Part shown: one piece after another, positions 32,148 through 41,800 of the stretch
How the letters are laid out: every line of letters begins with the position of its first letter
Position numbering within the stretch: position 1 is the first letter of the stretch
Assembly (NCBI RefSeq): GCF_049331405.1
Contig: NZ_CP186274.1
Location: 8,308,001-8,372,000, forward strand
DNA from: PoT sp049331405
GTDB taxonomy: Bacteria > Planctomycetota > Planctomycetia > Isosphaerales > Isosphaeraceae
Length of the DNA: 64,000 bases
Reading direction: 5' to 3'
Notes under the pieces: model-generated
Seen by the model: the letters and a program-made list of their open reading frames with translations, nothing else
Told to the model about the DNA's origin: nothing
Database searches by the model: none
Translations under genes and position numbers: made by a program

Positions 32148-34421
32148 ATGGCGGGAACACGATCGCTGGCCGCCTGCGGCCTCCTCAACATCTTGCTGCT
32201 CGTCCATCCGGGCGGCGAGGCCACGGCCGGATCCGGGGTCGGCGAAAAGCGCTGGACTCAGGAGCAGACCAGCCACTGGTCATTCCTTCCCCCAAAACAT
32301 CCCGCAGTACCGGCGGTCAAGACGACCGATTGGGTCCGCAATCCGATCGACGCCTTCATCCTGAAAGAGATCGAGGCGAACGAACTCGAACCGTCCTCTC
32401 AGACGGATCGAGCCACACTCATCAGGCGCCTGACGTTCGACCTCACCGGTCTCCCTCCCACCCCCGCGGAAGTTGACGCCTTCGTCGGCGATCAATCCCT
32501 CGACGCTTATGAGAAGGTCGTTGACAGATTGCTGGCTTCGCCGATGTATGGCGAGCGTACATCCCGGTTCTGGCTGGACCTCGCCCGCTTCGCCGAGAGC
32601 GACGGGTTCAAGAGCGACGTCACCAGGCCGAATGCCTGGCGTTACCGCGACTGGGTCGTCCAGGCCTTCAACGACGACATGCCTTACGACCGCTTCGTCC
32701 GGCTCCAACTCGCCGGGGACGAGGTCGAGCCGGGACGCAACGACGCCTTCATCGCGACCGGGTTTAACCGGAACTGGCCGTACGAAGACAACAACAACAT
32801 CCCCGGCCTGAACCGCCAGTTGATGCTCGACGACATGACCGACACCACGGCGTCGGTCTTCCTCGGCCTGACGGTAGCCTGTGCGCGCTGTCACGACCAC
32901 AAGTATGACCCGATCAGCCAGGTCGACTATTACCGGTTCCAGGCCCTCTTCGCCGCGAGTGCCGCCAAGGACGACTACCCGCTCCTGAACGCCGTCGAGC
33001 AGTCGATGCAGGCGGTGATCGAGGCCGAGCATGAGGCCCGGGTCGACGTCGTCAGGCGCGAGCGTGACCAGCTCGAACGCCCATACGTTCGGAACCTCCT
33101 CGCCTCCAAGCTCAAGGATCTACCCCGCGACGTCCAGGCCGCCTACCAGACCGATCCCCAGGCCAGGACCGCACTCCAGGAAGACCTCCTCCGGCGCTAT
33201 GCCAAGGAGATGAAGGTCGCACCGGAGGCCATCGAGAAGTCCATGAAGCCGGACATCCGCCGGACCTGGGTCCAGGCCGGCGACAAGATGGCCAGGCTCG
33301 CCAAGGCGGCTCCCGCCTCGCCCAATCGCGCCAGCGGCATGACCGACACCGGCCCTCTGGCCCCGCCCGTACGTCTCCTCCAGAAGGGGAACTTCGCCAG
33401 CCCTGGAGACGTCGTCGACCCCGGCTTCCTCTCGGTCTTCGGCTCCTCCTCGCCGGAACGCCAGGCCCACCAGGCCGCACCGACGGCAGGGCGTAGGAAA
33501 GCCCTCGCCGATTGGCTCACCGACCCGAACCACCCGCTAACGGCCCGGGTGATGGTGAATCGCCTCTGGCAGCAGCACTTCGGCCGGGGGATCGTCGCAA
33601 CCCCGAGCGACTTCGGCACCCAGGGGGTCGAGCCGACCCACCCCGAGTTGCTCGACTGGCTCGCCAGCGAGTTCGTCGCCAAGGGCTGGAGCATGAAGGC
33701 CATGCACCGGCTGATGGTGACCAGCGCAACCTATCGCCAGTCGAGCGTCCCAGCAAGCAAGACGGTGGAGGGGGATCCGGATAACGAGCTCTTCAGCCGG
33801 ATGCCGCGGCGTCGGTTGGAAGGCGAGGCCGTCCGCGACGCCCTGCTGGCCGTCTCGGGCCAGCTCGAGTCGAAGCTCGGCGGCGAGAGCGTCTTCCCCG
33901 ACCTCCCGCCCGGCGTCGAGACCCGCGGCGGCTGGAAGCGATCGGCCACGTCCGCGGAGCGCAACCGACGGAGCGTCTACGTCTTCGTCAGGCGCAACCT
34001 GAAGTATCCGCTCTTCGACGTCTTCGACGCCCCCGACACCAACGTGACCTGCCCCGAGCGTAACATCTCCGTGAACGCGCCCCAGGCGCTCATGCTGCTC
34101 AACTCAGAGATGGTCCTCGACCACGCGCGACACCTCGCCGGCCGGCTCCTGAAGGAATCGTCCGATCCGAGCGACCCCACCACGCTGGTGAAGAACGCCT
34201 ATCGCCTGGCCTACGGCCGCACGCCCGACGAACTCGAGTTGCAGCGCGGGCTCGCCTTCCTGGAAGAAGAACCGGGACTGACCAGCGGCGGGAATGATGG
34301 GTCCCGCAAGGTCACCTTGCCCTCGACGATGCCGGACGGCTACGACCAGGCCCAGGGGGCGGCGCTGGTGGATTACTGCCACGTCCTCCTGAACCTCAAC
34401 GAATTCGTGTTCGTGGATTGA
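32148..34421 (+). CDS. Secreted DUF1549/DUF1553 protein (PSCyt2-PSD1)
   Basis: 757 residues with a signal peptide (CGLLNILLLVHPGGEATAG). DUF1549 (PSCyt2) is seen in NPIDAFILKEIEANELEPS, LIRRLTFDLTGLPPTPAEVD and the haem-type CARCHDHKYDPI. DUF1553 (PSD1) follows with ALADWLTDPNHPLTARVMVNRLWQQHFGRGIVATPSDFG and LDWLASEFVAKGWSMKAMHRLM. The upstream PSCyt1 cytochrome domain present in many relatives is missing. The linker between the two domains is Lys-, Asp- and Ala-rich. These proteins are abundant in planctomycetes, are always paired with DUF1501, and are suspected to act in polysaccharide use or electron transfer; the function is unproven. Confidence 0.92.
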   Translation: MAGTRSLAACGLLNILLLVHPGGEATAGSGVGEKRWTQEQTSHWSFLPPKHPAVPAVKTTDWVRNPIDAFILKEIEANELEPSSQTDRATLIRRLTFDLTGLPPTPAEVDAFVGDQSLDAYEKVVDRLLASPMYGERTSRFWLDLARFAESDGFKSDVTRPNAWRYRDWVVQAFNDDMPYDRFVRLQLAGDEVEPGRNDAFIATGFNRNWPYEDNNNIPGLNRQLMLDDMTDTTASVFLGLTVACARCHDHKYDPISQVDYYRFQALFAASAAKDDYPLLNAVEQSMQAVIEAEHEARVDVVRRERDQLERPYVRNLLASKLKDLPRDVQAAYQTDPQARTALQEDLLRRYAKEMKVAPEAIEKSMKPDIRRTWVQAGDKMARLAKAAPASPNRASGMTDTGPLAPPVRLLQKGNFASPGDVVDPGFLSVFGSSSPERQAHQAAPTAGRRKALADWLTDPNHPLTARVMVNRLWQQHFGRGIVATPSDFGTQGVEPTHPELLDWLASEFVAKGWSMKAMHRLMVTSATYRQSSVPASKTVEGDPDNELFSRMPRRRLEGEAVRDALLAVSGQLESKLGGESVFPDLPPGVETRGGWKRSATSAERNRRSVYVFVRRNLKYPLFDVFDAPDTNVTCPERNISVNAPQALMLLNSEMVLDHARHLAGRLLKESSDPSDPTTLVKNAYRLAYGRTPDELELQRGLAFLEEEPGLTSGGNDGSRKVTLPSTMPDGYDQAQGAALVDYCHVLLNLNEFVFVD

Positions 34422-34481
34422 AGCCACCCGGTCAGGCACTGGGCCGTTCGGAACCACGCAGGATTAGGGGAGTACGACTCG

Positions 34482-35927
34482 ATGAACCCCAGGCATGTCG
34501 AATGGGTGACCTCGCGTCGCGAGTTCCTGGCGAGGGCGGGCCTCGGTTTCGGCGGACTCGCGCTGGCCTCACTCCTGGATCAGGACGGATTGAGCCCCAA
34601 GGCCTACGCCGAGGGGCCGGCCATCGACCCATTGAGCCCGCTCTTGGCCAGGGCACCCCACTTCCCGGCCCGGGTGAAGAGCTGCATCTTCCTATTCATG
34701 GAAGGCGGCCCCAGCCACATCGACCTGTTCGACCCCAAGCCGGAGCTGACCAAGCACCACGGCCAGCCCCTGCCCCCGAGCTTCGGCAAGGTGTTCACGC
34801 CGATGGGAGTGGGGGGCAACACCCTGCTGGCGAGCCGTCGCAAATTCGCCCGGCATGGCGAGAGCGGGATATGGGTCTCCGACTGGTATCCCAACGTCGC
34901 CAAGGTCGTCGACGAGATCGCCCTCGTGCGTTCGTGCTGGGCGGACGGCGTCAACCACGTCGGCAGCGTCTGCCAGATGAACACGGGGAGCATCCTCGCG
35001 GGGCGCCCGAGCCTCGGCTCGTGGGTCAGCTATGGCCTGGGCACCGAGAACCAGGATCTGCCCGCTTTCGTCATCATGAGCGACGCGGCCGAACCAATCG
35101 GCGGGCCCAAGAACTGGGGCAACGCCTGGCTCCCCGCGACCTTCCAGGGTACCCCGTTCCGCAAGGATGGGGCCCCGATCCTCTACCTCAGCCCGCCGGG
35201 CTCGGTCACGGATCGCCAGCAGCGTGCGAAACTCGACCTCCTGACCAGCCTCGACCGGCATCACGCCGAACCGAGGTCCGACGATAGTCGGCTTTCAGCC
35301 CGAGTCGCCGCTTATGAGCTCGCGTACCGGATGCAATCGCACGCCCCCGAGGCCGTCGACCTCGACGTCGAAACGAGCGAGACGAAGTCGCTCTACGGCA
35401 TGGACGACGACCGTTGTCGCGAATTCGGGGCGATGTGCCTGAGGGCGCGACGTCTCGTCGAGCGCGGGGTCCGCTTCGTGCAACTCTATTGCGGCTCGGG
35501 GAGCCAGTGGGACGCCCACCGCGACCTCGAAGGCAACCACACCAAGCTCTGCGCCCGGAGCGACAAGCCCGTGGCGGGCCTGATCATGGACCTCAAGCGT
35601 CGAGGCCTGCTCGACGACACGCTCGTGATCTGGGGCGGGGAATTCGGCAGGACGCCGATGAGCGAGAAGTCCGATGGACGCGACCACAACCCGTATGGCT
35701 TCAGCATGTTCTTCGCGGGCGGCGGGGTCAAGAAAGGCGTGACGGTCGGGACCACCGACGAGTTCGGCCTCAAGGCCATCGAGAATCGCGTGCATGTTCA
35801 CGACCTACATGCCACGATTCTGCACCTGCTCGGCCTCGATCACCTCAAGCTCACGTTCTTGCGGGACGGCCGGGACGAACGGCTCACCGTCAACGGCGGC
35901 CGCGTCATCAAGGAGATCCTCGCCTGA
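34482..35927 (+). CDS. DUF1501 secreted sulfatase-like protein with TAT signal
   Basis: 481 residues. A twin-arginine signal (SRREFLARAGLGFGGLALASLL) directs export of a folded protein. DUF1501 belongs to the alkaline-phosphatase/sulfatase-like superfamily. Visible marks are SCIFLFMEGGPSHIDLFDPKPE, VIWGGEFGRTPMSE, GRDHNPYGFSMFFAGGGVKKG and VHVHDLHATILHLLGLDH. It lies 60 bases after the DUF1549/DUF1553 gene with AGGGGAG upstream, the standard planctomycete two-gene operon. The substrate is unknown. Confidence 0.93.
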   Translation: MNPRHVEWVTSRREFLARAGLGFGGLALASLLDQDGLSPKAYAEGPAIDPLSPLLARAPHFPARVKSCIFLFMEGGPSHIDLFDPKPELTKHHGQPLPPSFGKVFTPMGVGGNTLLASRRKFARHGESGIWVSDWYPNVAKVVDEIALVRSCWADGVNHVGSVCQMNTGSILAGRPSLGSWVSYGLGTENQDLPAFVIMSDAAEPIGGPKNWGNAWLPATFQGTPFRKDGAPILYLSPPGSVTDRQQRAKLDLLTSLDRHHAEPRSDDSRLSARVAAYELAYRMQSHAPEAVDLDVETSETKSLYGMDDDRCREFGAMCLRARRLVERGVRFVQLYCGSGSQWDAHRDLEGNHTKLCARSDKPVAGLIMDLKRRGLLDDTLVIWGGEFGRTPMSEKSDGRDHNPYGFSMFFAGGGVKKGVTVGTTDEFGLKAIENRVHVHDLHATILHLLGLDHLKLTFLRDGRDERLTVNGGRVIKEILA

Positions 35928-36170
35928 TCCGGATTCGGCTCGACTCACGACCGCAGGAGAGAGTCCGAGCGCATCGCGTCACACGTCCTTATGATTCGAT
36001 GCGCTCAACCGTTGCAAAATGCCGAGGCGGCCTGCAGGCATTGGGCCCGCAGCGAGCCGACCCGCGGCTTTCGCACGCGACTCGCGTGATGCATGAGTCC
36101 TGCCGTCCTTGGATCGATCCTCGCCCGATCTGAGATCAGCATCTCCTAGGCAAGGGTCGTGGGCTTCGTA

Positions 36171-36626
36171 TCAACGACGGAGCGTGGCATTGCCCTTCCG
36201 CTGTTCGCCGCGAGCGAGGCTCGAGGGCGAGTTAATGAAGCACGTCAGGGTCGAAGGGGTGCTCGGCCCCTTGGGATTGGCCAGGCGCAGCCCGCGCTTG
36301 ACGGTCCTCGTCGCCTGGCCGGGCTCTCGGATCGTAATCGAGAAGGCGCACTCGCGGTCGGCGCTGTTGGTGCGCACGTCGGCGAGCTTGATCAGCTTTT
36401 CACCCTTGGACGTGACGCGATCGACGACCGGGGTGAAGCGGCAACCGGCATGGGCCGGCTTGACCTCGATTTCGGCACCGCTCGACGTCAGGCCGGCGAT
36501 CCGAAGGTCGAGTCGGACTTCCTGAGGCGCGGGGTTGTCCGCGGCCCGGGTGCGGCCCGGGAGAATGCTGAACGCGACGGTGCAAGCGACGAGAGCAGAA
36601 GCGGCCATCCATGACCTGCCTTGCAT
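36171..36626 (-). CDS. Small secreted protein of unknown function
   Basis: 151 residues with a signal peptide (ASALVACTVAFSILPGRTRAAD). The mature part looks beta-rich (VRLDLRIAGLTSSGAEIEVKP, CAFSITIREPGQATRTVKRGL) with two cysteines (AGCRFTP and RECAFS) that could form a disulfide and a third in LTCFINS. GGAGGGG precedes the ATG. I do not recognise a family. It stands alone between the DUF1501 gene (convergent) and the nuo operon. Confidence 0.6.
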   Translation of the reverse strand: MQGRSWMAASALVACTVAFSILPGRTRAADNPAPQEVRLDLRIAGLTSSGAEIEVKPAHAGCRFTPVVDRVTSKGEKLIKLADVRTNSADRECAFSITIREPGQATRTVKRGLRLANPKGPSTPSTLTCFINSPSSLARGEQRKGNATLRR

Positions 36627-36766
36627 CGGTTCCCCTCCAAAATGTGAGGCCCTTCCTGAACCGGTGCTTTTGCTTAGGTGCTTGGGCGAGGGGGAAGTTA
36701 CTTGGTGAGGCCGATCCTCGCAAGGTCAGAAATGGGCCGCTCGGGCAGAACGGCTCAAGTTCCGGT

Positions 36767-37504
36767 TCAGATCGTCCGACCGCCGTCGGCCACCAGGATT
36801 TGCCCCGTCATGAGCGAGGTCTCGCAGGCCAGGAAGATCGTCACCGCGGCGATGTCGTCGGCGGTCGCCGGCCGCTTCAAGGGTGTCAGCTTCATCGCCT
36901 CGTCGATCATGTCTTGGTGGTTGGCCAGCCAGCGGGTCTGGACCGGCCCAGGAGCCACGGCATTCACCCTGACCTCCGGGGCGAAAGCCTTGGCCAGGCT
37001 CTTCGTGAGGGTGATGACCGCCCCCTTGCTCGCCGCGTAGGGGATCGAGCTCCCAGTCCCGCCGACTCCCGCCGTCGAGGCGATGTTGACGATGTTCCCC
37101 TTCCGCGCCTTGAGATGGGGCATCGCCGCTCGGCAGGCGAAGAAGGCTCCCTTGATGTTCACGTTGAGGATGTCGTCCCAGACCTCCTCGGTCACGGCCT
37201 CGAGGTCGTGGTGCGGGATGAAGTGGGTCGTGGCCGCGTTGTTGACCAGGACGTCGAGCCCGCCAAATTCCCGCACCGAACGCTCGACCATGTCGCGGAC
37301 GGCGGAGTCGTTGCCGACGCTCGCCGCGCAGAGGAGGACCTCGCCGCCGCGCTCGCGGACGCCATCGGCGGTCTCCTCCGCCTCGGCCTTCGACTTCGTG
37401 TAGTTGACCGTGACCGCGAAACCCAGTTCCGCGAATCGCCAGGCGACTGATCGCCCGATCCCGGTCGCCGACCCTGTGACCAACGCCGCGCGTTCACGAG
37501 CCAT
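36767..37504 (-). CDS. Short-chain dehydrogenase/reductase
   Basis: 245 residues, a classical SDR. The NAD(P)-binding Rossmann motif is TGSATGIGRSVAWRF. DVLVNNAATTHF and the catalytic YAASKGAVITL are present with the Ser in NIASTAGVGG. The tail GQILVADGGRTI is FabG-like. The substrate is unknown; a 3-oxoacyl reductase or a sugar/alcohol dehydrogenase is possible. It starts 13 bases after nuoM on the same strand, so it is co-transcribed with nuoL-nuoM, an unusual companion. GAAGGAT lies upstream of the ATG. Confidence 0.85.
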   Translation of the reverse strand: MARERAALVTGSATGIGRSVAWRFAELGFAVTVNYTKSKAEAEETADGVRERGGEVLLCAASVGNDSAVRDMVERSVREFGGLDVLVNNAATTHFIPHHDLEAVTEEVWDDILNVNIKGAFFACRAAMPHLKARKGNIVNIASTAGVGGTGSSIPYAASKGAVITLTKSLAKAFAPEVRVNAVAPGPVQTRWLANHQDMIDEAMKLTPLKRPATADDIAAVTIFLACETSLMTGQILVADGGRTI

Positions 37505-37517
37505 GTTCAGCCATCCT

Positions 37518-39263
37518 TCACTTGGATCGGGCGAGAGGACTATTCTGGGGAACTGCCACACCGGCCGCCGGGCGGACGAGTTCCGCCTCGTCGGCCCGCG
37601 AGCTCGCCATGGCCACGCCTTTGACCATCTCCGAGACCGACGGCCCCATCCACTCGAGGAGCAACGTCTGCGGCAGAACCCCCAGCCCCACGGTGAGGAC
37701 CACCAACGGGATCGAGATGCCCCACTCTCGGACCGTGAGATCGGGCAGCCCTTGATGATGTTCCTCGCGCCCGAGGAAGACACGCTGGAGTGTCCAGAGC
37801 AGATACCCCGCCGTGAGGATCACCGCGGCCGCCGCGCAGATGGCGAGGAACGGACTGTAGTTGAACGACGAGAGCACTACGAAGACTTCGGCGATGAAGC
37901 CACAGAGGCCGGGCAGTCCCATCGAGCCGAAGAAGATCAGGAACGAGACCGCACCGTAACCCGGCATCGAGTTGAGAAGGCCGCCGAGCCGGTTGAGGTC
38001 GCGGGTATGGGCGCGGTCGTAGATGACACCGACGAGGAAGAACATGCCCGTGGACGTGATCCCGTGGGCGATCATCATGAACATCGCACCGTTCACGCCA
38101 TAGGCGTAGTACCGAGGGTCGCCCGCCAGGTTCATGGCCGAGAGGCCGAGCGTGACGTAGCCCATGTGGCTCACGGAGCTGTAGGCGACCAGCTTCTTGA
38201 AGTCGGTCTGAGCCATCGCCACGAGGGCGCCGTAGAGGATGCTGAAGACGCCGAGGGCCGCGACCGGGAACGACAGGCTCAGGGCTCCCAGCGGGGCGAG
38301 CGGCCAGGCCAGGCGGATCAGCCCGTAGCCGCCGATCTTCAGGAGCACGCCGGCCAAAATCATGCTGATCGGCGTGGGGGCCTGCACGTGGGCATCGGGC
38401 AGCCAGGTATGGAACGGGAAGCTCGGCAGCTTGACCGCGAAGCCGATGAAGAAGAGCCCGAAGATCCAGGCCTGGATGTTCGCGCCGTAGTAACCGGTCT
38501 CGGTCACGGCACGCGTCAATGCCACGATATCGAAGGTGTGGGCCCGGAAGGTCACGGCATTCATCGCCGCGGCCCCCTGTCCCGCCAGGACCGGCTCACC
38601 CGGCCAGAAGTAGAGGATCAGGATCGCGACGAGGATGAAGACCGAACCGAAGAGGGTGTAGAGCAGGAACTTGATGGCCGCATACTCGCGCCGCTCGCCC
38701 CCCCACACGCCGATGAGGAAATACATCGGCATGAGCATAACTTCAAAGAAGACATAGAAGAGGAAGAGGTCGAGCGAGAGGAAGACCCCCATCATACTCG
38801 CCAGGAGGAGCAGGAAGAGGGAGAAGTAACCCTTGACCTGTTTCTCGATGCCCCACGACGCCAGGCAGGCGAGGATGCTCACCAGTCCCGTCAGGATGAT
38901 GAGGCTCAGGCTGATGCCGTCCACGCCCAGGTAATACTGGATCTGGAAATACGGGATCCAGGGGCGCCTGACGACGAGGTCGTGGAGCGCCGACGCCCCC
39001 TCGTCCGTCACGTCGTAAACGTTCGCCTGCGTCCCTACCTTCAGCTGATTGACCTCGGCTCGCTCTCCGAGCGGGGCCGAGGCGTGCGTCGTCGGATTCC
39101 TGTAAGCCGCGAAGGCGATCAGGGTGAGCAGGAACGTAGCCGCCGTGGCCGCGAGTGAGACCCACTTGATGGCCGACTCGAGCCGCTTCGGGATCAGCAA
39201 AACGAGGAGTGCGCCGACGAGCGGCAGGGTCCAGAGGAGGGTCAGGAGGAAGTCGTCACGCAT
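37518..39263 (-). CDS. nuoM: NADH-quinone oxidoreductase subunit M
   Basis: 581 residues with about 14 transmembrane helices, one of the antiporter-like proton-pumping subunits of complex I. The family marks include YYLGVDGISLSLIILTGL, FFEVMLMPMYFLIGVWGG, KLPSFPFHTWLPDAHVQAPTP (with the key Lys and the TWLPDAH motif) and KKLVAYSSVSHMGYVTLGL. An insert of about 40-60 residues after the first helix (NPTTHASAPLGERAEVNQLK onward) lengthens the periplasmic loop. It lies 48 bases after nuoL. The peripheral and other membrane subunits are not in this window. Confidence 0.95.
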   Translation of the reverse strand: MRDDFLLTLLWTLPLVGALLVLLIPKRLESAIKWVSLAATAATFLLTLIAFAAYRNPTTHASAPLGERAEVNQLKVGTQANVYDVTDEGASALHDLVVRRPWIPYFQIQYYLGVDGISLSLIILTGLVSILACLASWGIEKQVKGYFSLFLLLLASMMGVFLSLDLFLFYVFFEVMLMPMYFLIGVWGGERREYAAIKFLLYTLFGSVFILVAILILYFWPGEPVLAGQGAAAMNAVTFRAHTFDIVALTRAVTETGYYGANIQAWIFGLFFIGFAVKLPSFPFHTWLPDAHVQAPTPISMILAGVLLKIGGYGLIRLAWPLAPLGALSLSFPVAALGVFSILYGALVAMAQTDFKKLVAYSSVSHMGYVTLGLSAMNLAGDPRYYAYGVNGAMFMMIAHGITSTGMFFLVGVIYDRAHTRDLNRLGGLLNSMPGYGAVSFLIFFGSMGLPGLCGFIAEVFVVLSSFNYSPFLAICAAAAVILTAGYLLWTLQRVFLGREEHHQGLPDLTVREWGISIPLVVLTVGLGVLPQTLLLEWMGPSVSEMVKGVAMASSRADEAELVRPAAGVAVPQNSPLARSK

Positions 39264-39311
39264 CGATTTGCCGCCACTCCGAGAGAGACCATGCCCTGAA
39301 CGCGTTCCGGA

Positions 39312-41600
39312 TCAACGGCTCACCCAGGCGAAGACGCCCGCGAAGAGGCCGACGAGCGCGACCGCGAGGAACATCAGGTAATTGCGCAAGCGACCCGTCT
39401 GGAGCCCACGACCGAGGTCACCGAGGGCGTAAGTGCCCCGCGCGATCTGATTGACCAGATAATCCACCGCCAGCTTATCGAAGACCCCTTCCAGGCGACT
39501 CAGGAAGACCGTCACCGATGCGGTCGCATTCACAAAGCCATCGATGAGACGCCCGTCGAGCCCGCTGGCCACCCTGGCGAAAGCCAGGGTGGGTCTGACG
39601 AAAAGCACGTGATATGTCTCGTCGAAATACCACTTATGAAGCAGGAATCGATAGAGCCAGGGGAGTTTGTTCGCCGCGGTGGACGCGGCGAATCGGCGTT
39701 TCGGCAGGTAACGGAGCTGCGGGCCGTAGTACATCAGGCCCAGTCCGATCCCCGCCGTTGCGATCAGGAGCGACGCGCCGACCGCCAGCAAATGCGCCTG
39801 GTGGGCCGACTCCACCTCGACGAGCCGGACCATGGGCTCGCCAAATTCGAGCATCCGTTCCAGCAAGGGCTTGGACGCCTCGATGCCCGGGATCGGCAGG
39901 AGCGTGACCGGCCAGCCGATGACGACGGACGGGATCGCCAGCAGGATCAGCGGCCAGGCCATGATCCTCGGACTCTCGTGTGCGTGTTCGTAGGCGTCGG
40001 GGAGTCCATGTTGATCAATCCCCTCGCCAACCTGCCCGCCCCGATAGGTCCCCTCGAAGACGAGGAACCACATGCGGAACATATAAAAGGCCGTGAGGGC
40101 TGAACCCACCACGGGAAGGATCAGGAGGAGTGCATGCTTCGGATTCAAGCCGACAAAGTAAATCGACGAGGCGAGGATGGCATCCTTCGAATAAAACCCG
40201 CTGAACAAAGGTACTCCCGAAATCGCCAATGTCCCCACTAGCATGGTCCACGCCGTGACCGGCAACTTCTTCCGGAGTCCCCCGAGCCGGGGCATCTCGT
40301 ACGTGTGGACCGCATGATACACGCTGCCCGCGCCGAGGAAGAGCAAGGCCTTGAAGAAGGCGTGCGTGATCAGGTGGAAGAGCCCCGCCGCCCAGCCTCC
40401 CACGCCGAGCCCGAGCATCATGAAGCCGAGTTGGCTCACGGTGGAGTAGGCGAGCACCTTCTTGTAGTCGGTCTGTACCGTGGCGATCGTCGCGGCGATG
40501 AACAGAGTGATCCCGCCCGTGTAGGCGATATAGAGCAGGACATCGGGTGTGAAGATCGGGAAGAACCTCCCGACCAGATAGACCCCGGCCGCCACCATCG
40601 TCGCCGCGTGGATCAGGGCAGAGACAGGCGTGGGCCCGGCCATCGCGTCGGGAAGCCAGACGTGGAGCGGGAACTGGGCGCTCTTGCCGACGCAGCCGGC
40701 GAAGATCCCGAGTCCCGCGAGCGTGAGCGCCCAGAAGGGGATCTGCCGAGCCTTTCCACTCACCGGGTCGCTCAGGGCCATGCCGGCGTCATCCCGAAGA
40801 TGAACGGTTCGCTTCCCCGAGTCGGATACGTTGAGATTGAGCTGGCCCTCCGGATTGCGAATCGTCCGGTTGATCTCGGCCATGTCGAACGTGCCGAGGC
40901 TCGTCCAGAGCAAACCCAGGCCCACGAGCATGCCAACGTCGCCGATCCGATTGACGATGAACGCCTTATTGGCGGCCTCGGCACTCTTCTTTTCCTGGTA
41001 ATGGAAGCCGATCAGGAAGTAGGAGCAGACCCCGACCAACTCCCAGAAGACGAAGACCATGAAGACATTCGCCGAGGCGACGAGGCCGAGCATCGAGAAG
41101 CAGAAGAGCGATAGGAACATGAAGAACCGAGGATACCCCGGATCGTGGTGCATGTACCCTATCGAATAAATATGAATTAAGGTCGCGATGAACGTGACCA
41201 TGAGGAACATGATCGCGGCGAGGTTGTCGATATGGACCGCCAGGGGAATGACCAGCCCTGGCGAGGCAGACTGACCTTCCCTGGGGATGATCCCCTGCCC
41301 CAGCACGATCCAGTCGAGCGACGCCTTCCAGGCAAGCGGGTGATGAACTGCCGCTTTCTCGCCCGTGGATGCAGACTTGTCATCGCGGATTATGTGTGCA
41401 TGCGAAGCCAACACTCCCTCGGCCTCGACGAAGAAGTAATCGACGAAGCCGATGGTGCTGAGGAGGAGCGAAAATCCGATTGCCGCCGTGGCGATCCAGG
41501 CACCAGCTCGGCCAAGCCGGCGCGTCGCGAGGAGTTGTACGACGAACGCGGCCAGCGGAATCAAGATGGCTGCCACGTAGAGCCTACTCTGCCAGCTCAT
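39312..41600 (-). CDS. nuoL: NADH-quinone oxidoreductase subunit L
   Basis: 762 residues, longer than the ~610 of E. coli. It is the distal proton-pumping subunit with a long lateral helix. Marks seen: SIGYMHHDPGYPRFFMFLSLF, VFVFWELVGVCSYFLIGFHY, FPLHVWLPDAMAGPTPVSALIHAATMV (cut here in two for length) and KKVLAYSTVSQLGFMMLGLG. An extra loop of about 45 residues sits after the NRIGDVGMLVGLGLLW helix (NPEGQLNLNVSDSGKRTVHL). ATG 41600 has GAGGAA upstream; the frame stays open further upstream without homology. No nuoK lies before it. Confidence 0.95.
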   Translation of the reverse strand: MSWQSRLYVAAILIPLAAFVVQLLATRRLGRAGAWIATAAIGFSLLLSTIGFVDYFFVEAEGVLASHAHIIRDDKSASTGEKAAVHHPLAWKASLDWIVLGQGIIPREGQSASPGLVIPLAVHIDNLAAIMFLMVTFIATLIHIYSIGYMHHDPGYPRFFMFLSLFCFSMLGLVASANVFMVFVFWELVGVCSYFLIGFHYQEKKSAEAANKAFIVNRIGDVGMLVGLGLLWTSLGTFDMAEINRTIRNPEGQLNLNVSDSGKRTVHLRDDAGMALSDPVSGKARQIPFWALTLAGLGIFAGCVGKSAQFPLHVWLPDAMAGPTPVSALIHAATMVAAGVYLVGRFFPIFTPDVLLYIAYTGGITLFIAATIATVQTDYKKVLAYSTVSQLGFMMLGLGVGGWAAGLFHLITHAFFKALLFLGAGSVYHAVHTYEMPRLGGLRKKLPVTAWTMLVGTLAISGVPLFSGFYSKDAILASSIYFVGLNPKHALLLILPVVGSALTAFYMFRMWFLVFEGTYRGGQVGEGIDQHGLPDAYEHAHESPRIMAWPLILLAIPSVVIGWPVTLLPIPGIEASKPLLERMLEFGEPMVRLVEVESAHQAHLLAVGASLLIATAGIGLGLMYYGPQLRYLPKRRFAASTAANKLPWLYRFLLHKWYFDETYHVLFVRPTLAFARVASGLDGRLIDGFVNATASVTVFLSRLEGVFDKLAVDYLVNQIARGTYALGDLGRGLQTGRLRNYLMFLAVALVGLFAGVFAWVSR

Positions 41601-41736
41601 TGCGTTCCTCGGATCCTCAGCCAGGTGTGCTCTACGGGGACTCTCACAGGCAAGACTTTGGAATATGGCACAGGCATCCCCCCGTTGCAAGCCACTCGAT
41701 CTCTACCGAGCGGGTGCAAGAGGTTGGAAACCCGAT

Positions 41737-41772
41737 GCGAGGCCTCAGCTCAACGAATGCTGAGGCCCTCGC
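41737..41772 (-). terminator. Hairpin after the moeB-like gene
   Basis: GCGAGGCCTCAGC (41737-41749) pairs with GCTGAGGCCCTCGC (41759-41772) with one bulged base. It separates the MoeB-like gene from nuoL on the minus strand. No T-run. Confidence 0.6.
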
Positions 41773-41800
41773 TCGGCTCAAATTCCAAGGTTCCGGCAGG

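Noticed and set aside
37404..39158. 584-codon plus-strand frame rich in Glu, Arg and His opposite nuoM
   Set aside because: Its composition is that expected from the complement of a membrane protein gene.
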